Below are positions 1 to 5,484 of a stretch of 6,877 bases of DNA, piece after piece. A program made the position numbers and the translations under genes. The notes under the pieces are model-generated. The model saw only the letters and a program-made list of their open reading frames with translations. It made no database searches and had not been told where the DNA came from. The DNA is from Desulfovibrio sp. (GTDB lineage: Bacteria > Desulfobacterota > Desulfovibrionia > Desulfovibrionales > Desulfovibrionaceae), in NCBI RefSeq assembly GCF_019424165.1, contig NZ_JAHZAA010000043.1:1-6877 (forward strand). The letters run 5' to 3'. Numbering within the stretch: the first letter of the stretch is position 1; each line of letters begins with the position of its first letter.

Positions 1-1
1 T

Positions 2-538
2 TCCACCCTGTATATCTGCTGGGCGGCCCAGGCTGCGCTGTACCATTTTTACGGCATCCCCAAATTCGGTCTGCCGCAAAAAATTTCAGGAATCTTCAGC
101 CACGACATTCTGCAGCCGGACTGCCGCCTCTTCCGCGGTTTTGACGACACATTTACCGCGCCGCACTCCCGCAATACCGAAGTGCGCGCAGGGAACATCC
201 TTGAAACGCCGCAGTTGCGCCTGCTTGCCCAGTCGGAACAAGCCGGGGTAACGCTTGTGGAGCGGGTTGACCACTCACAGGTTTTCATGACCGGCCATCT
301 GGAGTACGACAGAGGCACATTGGACGCGGAATATCGCCGCGATGTGGACAAAGGCCTGAAGCCACGCGTGCCGGAACACTATTATCCCCATGACGATCCC
401 TCCACCATGCCACGCATGAACTGGCGGGCGCACGCGCATCTGTTTTACTGCAACTGGCTTAACTATTACGTGTATCAGGAAACTCCGTTCAGCCTTACCG
501 CCATCGCCCAAAATCGCGAAGCGCGGGCTGGCGCATAG
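2..538 (+). CDS. metA: Homoserine O-acyltransferase (MetA/HTS family), C-terminal part
   Basis: This is the last 178 codons of a MetA-type enzyme, which acylates the hydroxyl of homoserine from acetyl- or succinyl-CoA in the first committed step of methionine synthesis in the cytoplasm. The reading frame is already open at the window edge. The visible part starts just before the catalytic-cysteine motif ICWAAQAALYHFYGIP (Cys codon at 17-19). It continues through RGFDDTFTAPHSR, the His/Glu motif TGHLEYD (most relatives have GHPEYD), PRMNWRAHAHLFYCNWLNYYVYQ, and a TAG stop. Compared with the roughly 300-residue family, about the first 135 residues are missing. These include the position that discriminates acetyl- from succinyl-CoA, so the donor cannot be named. 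No terminator follows before the regulator gene 34 bases downstream, so transcription may read through. Family assignment is very secure. Confidence 0.95.
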   Translation, partial: STLYICWAAQAALYHFYGIPKFGLPQKISGIFSHDILQPDCRLFRGFDDTFTAPHSRNTEVRAGNILETPQLRLLAQSEQAGVTLVERVDHSQVFMTGHLEYDRGTLDAEYRRDVDKGLKPRVPEHYYPHDDPSTMPRMNWRAHAHLFYCNWLNYYVYQETPFSLTAIAQNREARAGA

Positions 539-572
539 CCTAATCCGGCCATTTGCCGAAACGAGGAACCTT

Positions 573-1016
573 ATGCGATTTTCGACCAGAACCCGTTATG
601 GATTGCGTTTTCTGCTGCGTCTGGCAGCCCAGCCCCAGGGCAGCCTTTTGCAACTGGGGCAGGTAGCCCGCGAGGAAAACATTTCTTCGGGCTACCTGGA
701 GCAAATCGTCCGGGCTTTGCGGCCCATGGGCATACTCCGGGCCGTGCGCGGCTCCGGTGGCGGCTACGCCCTGGCAAAACCGCCTGCGGACATCAATATG
801 GAAGAAGTTTTTCAGCACCTTGAAGGTGAAATCTCTCCAGTGCGCTGCCTCAGCAAGGGGCGCTCATGCCAGAGGGAAAAACAGTGCTCCACCCGTGGAT
901 TCTGGAGCGAACTTGACGGACATATACGCAGCTTTCTGCAGCAAAGAACCCTGCAGGAAATCATAGAATCAGAGAAGCACTCCGCTTCGGGAGGCAATTA
1001 TGTGGAATTACACTGA
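573..1016 (+). CDS. iscR: Rrf2-family Fe-S-sensing regulator, IscR-like
   Basis: This is a 147-residue transcription factor of the Rrf2/IscR family, expected to bind DNA as a dimer and adjust Fe-S assembly genes according to cluster status. The N-terminal winged helix-turn-helix spans about residues 1-80: STRTRYGLRFLLRLA, then the recognition region ISSGYLEQIVRALR, then the wing GILRAVRGSGGGYALAKP. The cluster-binding loop holds Cys92, Cys99 and Cys105, matching the three-cysteine arrangement of E. coli IscR. The position of the His ligand (C-x2-H in E. coli) is Arg108 here. A GAGGA ribosome binding site at 563-567 supports the ATG at 573. The 3' end overlaps nifU by 17 bases, which implies co-transcription and translational coupling. 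Its location directly upstream of nifU-nifS supports autogenous control of the Fe-S operon, but I could not identify a clear IscR operator in the 34-base gap before it. The symbol is by analogy; a general Rrf2 regulator is the alternative. Confidence 0.88.
   Translation: MRFSTRTRYGLRFLLRLAAQPQGSLLQLGQVAREENISSGYLEQIVRALRPMGILRAVRGSGGGYALAKPPADINMEEVFQHLEGEISPVRCLSKGRSCQREKQCSTRGFWSELDGHIRSFLQQRTLQEIIESEKHSASGGNYVELH
989..994 (+). promoter_or_regulatory. Ribosome binding site of nifU, inside iscR
   Basis: GGGAGG lies 5 bases before the nifU ATG at 1000 and within the last codons of the regulator gene. It fixes the nifU start and shows that the 17-base overlap is genuine, since the encoded residues from Met1 match the NifU N-terminus. 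Confidence 0.8.
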
Positions 1017-1836
1017 AGCCGTTCATGATCATTTTCTGCGCCCGCACAACGTGGGGCCGCTGGAAGGAGCCAATGCCATTGGCGAGGTAGGCAGCTTGGC
1101 CTGCGGCGACGCGCTCAAGCTCTATCTCAAGATCAGCGACAAGGGCATTATCGAAAACGCTACCTTTGAAACGTTTGGTTGCGCCAGCGCCATTGCCTCC
1201 AGCTCGGTGCTCACGGATATGATCAAGGGCATGTCTGTTGAAGACGCCCTCAAGGTCAGCAACAAGGACATCGCCAATGCCCTGGGTGGTCTGCCCAAGC
1301 AAAAAATGCACTGCTCCGTCATGGGGCAGGAAGCGCTGGAAGCCGCCATCCGCCAGTGGAGGGGCGAGCCACCCGTGCCGCACGCGCACGAAGAGGGCAA
1401 GCTGGTCTGTAAGTGTTTCGGCGTTACCGATGCACAAATCATCCGCGCCATTCGCGAAAACGGCCTCAAGACCGTGGAAGAGGTCACCAACTACACCAAG
1501 GCCGGCGGTGCTTGCGGCGAATGCCTGGACGAAATCGGCGAAATCCTTGCTGCCGAGCTCAAGCAAAAGCCGATGGTAGAGCTGAAGCCCAAGCCGCGCA
1601 TGACCAACGTGCAGCGCATGCAACTGGTGCTCAAGACCATAGAAGAAGAAATCCGCCCCGTTCTTGCCGCCGATGGCGGTGATATCGAGCTTGTTGATGT
1701 GGACGGCCTGCGGGTAGTCGTGTCCCTGCGCGGGCGCTGTTCACAGTGCCGCGCCAGTGATGTGACCATTCGCGACCTTGTGCAGCGCCTCTTGCGTGAA
1801 CATGTGGAACCCGATATTGTGGTTGAGGAGGCGTAG
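1000..1836 (+). CDS. nifU: Fe-S cluster scaffold protein NifU, three-domain form
   Basis: This is a 278-residue scaffold on which Fe-S clusters are built from sulfur supplied by NifS and then passed to target proteins. All three canonical domains are present. The IscU-like N-domain (about 1-125) has Cys35, Asp37, Cys61 and Cys105. The central Bfd-like domain (about 134-180) has Cys137, Cys139, Cys172 and Cys175, the expected ligands of a permanent [2Fe-2S] cluster. The C-terminal Nfu domain (about 203-275) carries the CSQC pair Cys247/Cys250. Length and cysteine spacing match full-length nitrogen-fixation NifU. No nitrogenase genes are visible nearby and an IscR-like regulator precedes it, so a housekeeping role is likely, as is known for NifU/NifS in some other anaerobes and microaerophiles. 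It ends in TAG 4 bases before nifS. Confidence 0.96.
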   Translation: MWNYTEAVHDHFLRPHNVGPLEGANAIGEVGSLACGDALKLYLKISDKGIIENATFETFGCASAIASSSVLTDMIKGMSVEDALKVSNKDIANALGGLPKQKMHCSVMGQEALEAAIRQWRGEPPVPHAHEEGKLVCKCFGVTDAQIIRAIRENGLKTVEEVTNYTKAGGACGECLDEIGEILAAELKQKPMVELKPKPRMTNVQRMQLVLKTIEEEIRPVLAADGGDIELVDVDGLRVVVSLRGRCSQCRASDVTIRDLVQRLLREHVEPDIVVEEA

Positions 1837-1840
1837 GGAC

Positions 1841-2995
1841 ATGAGAACCATTTATCTCGACAATAATGCCACCACCGCTGTGGCTCCCGAAGTGCTGGAT
1901 GCCATGCTGCCCTACCTTTCCGAACTGTACGGCAACCCCTCCAGCATGCATACCTTTGGCGGGCAGGTGGCCGAGGCGATGGAAAATGCCAGGCAAAGCC
2001 TGGCCAGCCTTCTCGGGGCCAGCCCCGATGAGATACTGTTCACCTCGTGCGGCTCGGAAAGTGACAGTTCAGCCATATGGACGGCCCTGCAGACCCAGCC
2101 CGACAAACGTCACATCATCACCACCCGTGTTGAACACCCTGCCGTGCTTAACGTTATACAACACTGGGAGCGGCACGGTCACCGCGTCACCTACCTTGCC
2201 GTGGACAGCAAGGGCAGGCTTGACATAGACGAATACGAACAGGCTCTGTCCGACGACACTGCGCTTGTATCCATCATGTTTGCCAACAATGAGGTCGGCA
2301 ACATTTATCCCATACAGCGCATGGCAGAAATGGCGCACGAAAAAGGCATACTCTTTCATACCGATGCTGTGCAGGCTGTGGGCAAAACACCTATAGACCT
2401 TGAACATCTGCCTGCCGACCTGCTCTCGCTCTCCGGCCACAAGCTGCATGCGCCCAAGGGCATAGGGGCCCTGTACATCCGCAAGGGGGTGCGCTTCCGC
2501 CCCTTCCTGCGCGGCGGGCATCAGGAACGTGGACGCCGGGCAGGCACAGAAAACGTACCCTATATTGTGGGAATGGGCGTAGCCGCCCAGCTGGCCCTGG
2601 ATCATATGCAGGAAGAGCGCGTACAGGTAGCCATGTTGCGCGACAAGCTTGAAGCCGGTATTCTGGAACGCATCTCGGACTGCATGGTCAACGGCGATGT
2701 GGAAAACCGCCTGCCCAACACGACAAATATCGCCTTCAAAAATGTGGAAGGCGAAGCTATCTTGCTTATGCTGGACAGGCTGGGCATCTGCGCAAGCTCT
2801 GGTTCGGCCTGCACTTCAGGCAGTCTTGAGCCTTCGCATGTGCTCAGGGCCATGGGTGTACCCTTTAACTATGCCCACGGCTCTGTACGACTCTCCTTGT
2901 CACGCTACACCACCGAAGATGACGTAGATTTTGTTATTGAGCACTTTCCTCAGGTTATCAAAACCCTCAGAGCCATCTCGCCCTTCAAAGACTAA
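1841..2995 (+). CDS. nifS: Cysteine desulfurase NifS (PLP-dependent)
   Basis: This is a 384-residue class V aminotransferase-fold enzyme that converts cysteine to alanine and transfers the sulfur as a persulfide to NifU. Visible landmarks are the N-terminal IYLDNNATT, His99 (RVEHPAV) which stacks on PLP, Asp175 and Gln178 in HTDAVQAVGK, the PLP lysine Lys201 in SGHKLHAPKGIG, RRAGTEN, and the catalytic Cys324 in ASSGSACTSG. All lie within one residue of the positions known for Azotobacter NifS. The PLP-phosphate loop reads FTSCGSESDS, where many relatives have FTSGGTESDN, so it is a modest variant. The ATG at 1841 is chosen over an in-frame ATG at 1778 because GAGGAGG (1825-1831) sits 9 bases upstream and the family N-terminus begins exactly there; the earlier ATG would overlap nifU by 59 bases. 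It forms an operon with nifU. Confidence 0.96.
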   Translation: MRTIYLDNNATTAVAPEVLDAMLPYLSELYGNPSSMHTFGGQVAEAMENARQSLASLLGASPDEILFTSCGSESDSSAIWTALQTQPDKRHIITTRVEHPAVLNVIQHWERHGHRVTYLAVDSKGRLDIDEYEQALSDDTALVSIMFANNEVGNIYPIQRMAEMAHEKGILFHTDAVQAVGKTPIDLEHLPADLLSLSGHKLHAPKGIGALYIRKGVRFRPFLRGGHQERGRRAGTENVPYIVGMGVAAQLALDHMQEERVQVAMLRDKLEAGILERISDCMVNGDVENRLPNTTNIAFKNVEGEAILLMLDRLGICASSGSACTSGSLEPSHVLRAMGVPFNYAHGSVRLSLSRYTTEDDVDFVIEHFPQVIKTLRAISPFKD

Positions 2996-3033
2996 CAGTT
3001 ATCTGATAAGAACAAGACAGCACGAACGTTCAC

Positions 3034-3074
3034 CCCGCCGGGGACTGGAACAATTCCAGATAAACCCCGGCGGG
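3034..3074 (+). terminator. Nested stem-loop downstream of nifS (possible terminator)
   Basis: A perfect 10-bp outer stem (CCCGCCGGGG at 3034-3043 with CCCCGGCGGG at 3065-3074) encloses a second perfect 6-bp stem (CTGGAA at 3045-3050 with TTCCAG at 3054-3059) around a CAA loop. It starts 38 bases after the nifS stop codon. No T-run follows directly (the next bases are ACTTCG), so it is not a standard intrinsic terminator. It could stop transcription with Rho, protect the 3' end of the operon mRNA, or be a structured RNA element. Confidence 0.6.
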
Positions 3075-3121
3075 ACTTCGCCAGACTCAAGCCTCAAAAA
3101 ATCAAATATTTTCCTTATCTA

Positions 3122-3151
3122 TTGACCTGCCACCCGGCAGCTTCCTACATT
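3122..3151 (+). promoter_or_regulatory. Candidate sigma70 promoter for the hemerythrin gene
   Basis: TTGACC (3122-3127, five of six consensus bases) and TACATT (3146-3151, four of six) are separated by 18 bases and lie about 80 bases before the hemerythrin start. The spacer contains the dyad CTGCC-ACCC-GGCAG (3127-3140), which could be an operator. The AT-rich stretch before it (about 3096-3121) is compatible with an UP-like region. This is prediction from sequence only. Confidence 0.5.
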
Positions 3152-3229
3152 TTCAGCGTAGCCCCCCCCGGCCGGAGCCTGACGGTCAGCCCGCAGCAAA
3201 GGCCACACCCGTAGATATAAGGATGCCGT

Positions 3230-4318
3230 ATGCCTGTATTCATAATACTTTTGGCCCTGGCTCCCGCCGTAAGCGCGGCCGGATTGCTCATGCCCTTTCC
3301 CATATCATACATGGCGGGCGGCGCGGGTCTGCTCTGCGGCTTCAGCGGGCTTTATTTTCTTTACCAAGACCTGCTCAAGCCCATGAAAAACATTTCCCAC
3401 AGTCTTCAGCAGCCCGGGACGCTCCATCTGCCTCACGATACGGACTGTGGCATCCTGCGCGAACTGGCGGACCTTATGACCGCTCACGGTGAAGAGCGTT
3501 CACGTACTCTGACTGCAAACTTGCGCGACCTTGAAAAATTTCAGCATGAATCCGCCGAATGGCGCGAAAAATACAAAATCGCCATGACCGGCCAAATCAT
3601 GATTAGAGACAGCCTGCACGAAGTGGTGGGCAAAATGCACAAGCTTTCTACTGATCAGGCCGAACAGATCAGGAAATTTCTTGAAGTGCATCCCCAATTG
3701 GCACAAGAATCGCTTTTTAACGGTTTTACTGTGCAGTGGCTGGACAAAATCATTGCCGAACTTGAATACTGCGAAAGCTATGTGGAACAGATGACCGCAT
3801 TTTTGGGCGACCCGGAAACAGATCCGGTTACCAATCAGGTGGAACAGAAGGAAGAGTATGTTCAATGGTCGGACAACTTTTCCACCGGCGTTCCTGTTAT
3901 TGACGGGCAGCACAAACTGCTGCTTTCATACATTAACAAGCTGCACCGTGGCATCATGCAGGCTGAAGCTTCTGATCTGTTGCTGGAAATACTTGATGCT
4001 TTGGCCGGTTACGCTTTTACGCACTTCAATACGGAAGAAATCTTCTTCGCCCATTCCGATTACCCGGCGGCAAAGGCGCATATTGAAATACATCAGCAAT
4101 TCAGAGACAAAGTTCTTCTCTTCCGCGAATCCGTGCTTGAAGGCAAATCGGGTGTGGACCTTGCCCTGCTGGACTTTTTGAAGACATGGCTTGTGGAACA
4201 CATACAGGGTATGGACGTCTCATTCGCTCCCTACGTAGCCCAGAAGCATGGTACGAAAAAATCTGATGATGAAGAAGAGACCGCAGCAGATATGGAAGCA
4301 GCAGCTCAGGCCGTTTGA
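3230..4318 (+). CDS. Membrane-anchored hemerythrin-domain protein
   Basis: This 362-residue protein has a C-terminal bacteriohemerythrin domain that binds O2 at a diiron site. Two hydrophobic segments (about 3-20 and 28-45) are separated by only a short loop, so almost nothing faces the periplasm. Positively charged residues after the second segment (Lys50, Lys53) suggest that the rest is cytoplasmic. Residues about 48-92 look like a HAMP-type linker, followed by a probably helical region to about 195. The hemerythrin domain (about 211-338) has all seven iron ligands in canonical spacing: His228, His265, Glu269, His284, His288, His324 and Asp329. An acidic, alanine-rich tail ends the protein. 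The start at 3230 follows TAAGGA at a good distance. It resembles the DcrH type of Desulfovibrio chemoreceptor without its periplasmic and methyl-accepting domains. Likely roles are O2 sensing, scavenging or delivery; the partner is unknown. It is probably a single-gene unit, between its own promoter and terminator. Confidence 0.9.
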   Translation: MPVFIILLALAPAVSAAGLLMPFPISYMAGGAGLLCGFSGLYFLYQDLLKPMKNISHSLQQPGTLHLPHDTDCGILRELADLMTAHGEERSRTLTANLRDLEKFQHESAEWREKYKIAMTGQIMIRDSLHEVVGKMHKLSTDQAEQIRKFLEVHPQLAQESLFNGFTVQWLDKIIAELEYCESYVEQMTAFLGDPETDPVTNQVEQKEEYVQWSDNFSTGVPVIDGQHKLLLSYINKLHRGIMQAEASDLLLEILDALAGYAFTHFNTEEIFFAHSDYPAAKAHIEIHQQFRDKVLLFRESVLEGKSGVDLALLDFLKTWLVEHIQGMDVSFAPYVAQKHGTKKSDDEEETAADMEAAAQAV

Positions 4319-4344
4319 GCTGGAGCCTTGGTTCCAGGCGGCAG

Positions 4345-4387
4345 AAAGACAGAGCCTCCGCTTTTTGAGCGGAGGCTCTGTCTTTTT
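4345..4387 (+). terminator. Intrinsic terminator of the hemerythrin gene
   Basis: A perfect 18-bp stem (4345-4362 with 4368-4385, core GAGCCTCCGCT) closes a TTTTG loop and ends in a TTTTT run (4383-4387). It starts 26 bases after the hemerythrin TGA. The left arm begins with only AAA, so on the - strand it would be a weaker terminator for nrdG transcripts. Confidence 0.93.
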
Positions 4388-4613
4388 AACGTATGTTACC
4401 TTGAGAGAATATATGTTTTTACGGCACACACTCACGGCGATCAGCAGCGCAGTCTGACTGCGCCCAGGCCATCCGTAACAACATGGGGAGCCGCGCACCG
4501 TATTCCGGGCAACTGGCAGTAAAACCAGGACTATCCGGCCCGAAGCATCTGTTAAAACTTACAGGTTCTGCATGCCTGTTCTTCGCCTTTTCAAGCCGGC
4601 GCGAACATACTTG
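4388..4613. other. Intergenic stretch between convergent genes
   Basis: I see no gene here between the hemerythrin terminator and the nrdG stop codon. It holds a 17-base dyad, GCGCAGTC-T-GACTGCGC (4447-4463). It also holds a weak hairpin on the - strand (ACAGG/CCTGT between 4561 and 4579, followed by AAGTTTT), which could help to end nrdG transcription. Open frames crossing the region lack ribosome binding sites and recognisable protein character. Confidence 0.6.
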
Positions 4614-5141
4614 TCATATTGCAGAAACAGGCAAAGCCGCCACAAGGCGTTTGCGCCCAGACCTGTCCAGAAGCCGCTGGTTGGAGCTGCCTCTGAAGCG
4701 TAGTTCCATATCCCGCAACTCTTCCATATACGGCCCGTCAATCAGCAGGTCCGTCAGGTCCAGCAAGCGTGCAATCCAAGGGTCACGAACAGCCATTTCC
4801 TGCAGGGTTTCAAATGTATACCCTGTATAGGTAACCACTGTTCTACCCCTTTCGTGCACGCCCTGAGCTACGGCACATAAAGAAGCGGCCTGTAAAAAAG
4901 GCTCTCCGCCGGAAAGGGTCACCCCCGCAAGCAGCGGATTTCCATCAAACTGCTCAAGAGCGGCCTTTGCGGTAAAAAGAAAGCCGCCCTCAAGGCTGTG
5001 TGTTTGCGGATTATGGCAACCCCGGCAACGATGGGGACAGCCCTGGGTAAAAAGCACATATCGCAGCCCCGGCCCGTCCACTATGGATTCCTCCACAATG
5101 CCGGACAGGCGCAGGGGCTGCGACATCATATCTTCAGGCAT
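4614..5141 (-). CDS. nrdG: Anaerobic ribonucleotide reductase activating protein (radical SAM)
   Basis: This 175-residue radical-SAM enzyme uses a [4Fe-4S] cluster and S-adenosylmethionine to install the glycyl radical on class III ribonucleotide reductase. The cluster motif is TQGCPHRCRGCHNP, with Cys35, Cys39 and Cys42 in the CxxxCxxC spacing. Other NrdG landmarks are SIVDGPGLRYVLF, LSGGEPFLQ (SAM-contacting GGE), TYTGYTFE, LIDGPY and RFRGSSNQR. Length is normal for the family. The first ATG (5141) overlaps the end of the preceding 56-residue gene by 8 bases and lacks a strong Shine-Dalgarno, so translational coupling is likely. ATGs at 5129 and 5126 are alternatives that would shorten the protein by 4-5 residues. 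The gene lies last in the nrdD operon. In this operon its substrate glycine would be on the separate small protein encoded just upstream. Confidence 0.95.
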   Translation of the reverse strand: MPEDMMSQPLRLSGIVEESIVDGPGLRYVLFTQGCPHRCRGCHNPQTHSLEGGFLFTAKAALEQFDGNPLLAGVTLSGGEPFLQAASLCAVAQGVHERGRTVVTYTGYTFETLQEMAVRDPWIARLLDLTDLLIDGPYMEELRDMELRFRGSSNQRLLDRSGRKRLVAALPVSAI

Positions 5142-5304
5142 GCTTTACCCGGTCGCGCTCCTCGGCACGCTTGGCATTGTTGAAGCGATCAAGCGTACCC
5201 ACGAGATAGCCGGTGATACGGCGGGTGCGTTCAAAACCCACGCCCTGCCCCACCAGCGTTTGTGTGGGCTTCACTTCCTCGTACAGACGCGACTTCATCA
5301 ACAT
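5134..5304 (-). CDS. nrdD: Stand-alone glycyl-radical domain of class III ribonucleotide reductase (split NrdD C-terminus)
   Basis: This 56-residue protein corresponds to the extreme C-terminus of class III NrdD. Residues 28-35 read RRITGYLV, the glycyl-radical motif, with Gly32 (codon 5209-5211) as the probable radical site. It is followed by GTLDRFNNAKRAEERDRVKH, the typical NrdD ending. The ATG at 5304 is chosen because AAGGAG (complement of 5312-5317) stands 7 bases upstream. A longer in-frame start at 5400 would add 32 residues without NrdD character. It lies 180 bases after the stop of the large nrdD chain and overlaps nrdG by 8 bases, so all three are presumably co-transcribed. By family knowledge the glycyl radical must sit next to the active-site cysteine, so this peptide should dock onto the large subunit. 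The trans arrangement is my inference; the symbol is shared because no separate name is known to me. Confidence 0.88.
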   Translation of the reverse strand: MLMKSRLYEEVKPTQTLVGQGVGFERTRRITGYLVGTLDRFNNAKRAEERDRVKHA

Positions 5305-5311
5305 TGGTTTT

Positions 5312-5317
5312 CTCCTT
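5312..5317 (-). promoter_or_regulatory. Ribosome binding site of the small glycyl-radical gene
   Basis: Read on the - strand this is AAGGAG, 7 bases before the ATG at 5304. It decides the start of the 56-residue protein and argues that it is translated on its own rather than by readthrough from the large nrdD chain. Confidence 0.8.
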
Positions 5318-5346
5318 GGTCTTGAAACAATACAGTGAATATTCCA

Positions 5347-5362
5347 GGCCGCAACAGCGGCC
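5347..5362 (-). repeat. Short GC-rich stem-loop between the two nrdD pieces
   Basis: A perfect 6-bp stem (GGCCGC/GCGGCC) with a 4-base loop lies 43 bases upstream of the small gene's start. No T-run follows on the - strand, so it is unlikely to terminate. It could be an mRNA stability or processing element that sets the ratio of large to small subunit. Confidence 0.4.
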
Positions 5363-5484
5363 GCCGTAGCTACAGAGCGCCGCAAATCAACTGTGTTCAT
5401 TCCGTGCGGCGCGGATACGTCCGAAAAACCCGGTTCCGGCTGTCTAGCCGTTACAACGCATGACGCTGCAATGGGTGATCCGGC

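Noticed and set aside
961..1623. Long open frame of 220 codons on the - strand
   Set aside because: It lies antisense to nifU, which has full domain and cysteine support; it has no recognisable protein character and reflects codon bias of the sense gene.
1778..1840. In-frame upstream ATG that would lengthen nifS by 21 residues
   Set aside because: It overlaps the nifU coding end, has no family similarity, and the ATG at 1841 has a strong GAGGAGG site.
2069..2605. Open frame of 178 codons on the - strand
   Set aside because: It is antisense to nifS, whose active-site motifs are complete over the same stretch.
2931..3125. Small + strand open frame after nifS
   Set aside because: It starts inside nifS in another frame and runs through the nested hairpin; no ribosome binding site or recognisable product.
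4483..4830. Open frame of 115 codons on the + strand near the nrdG end
   Set aside because: Much of it is antisense to nrdG, it lacks a ribosome binding site and shows no domain character.
5305..5400. Longer start for the small glycyl-radical protein at 5400
   Set aside because: The 32 extra residues are alanine/arginine-rich without NrdD character, and no ribosome binding site as good as AAGGAG precedes it.
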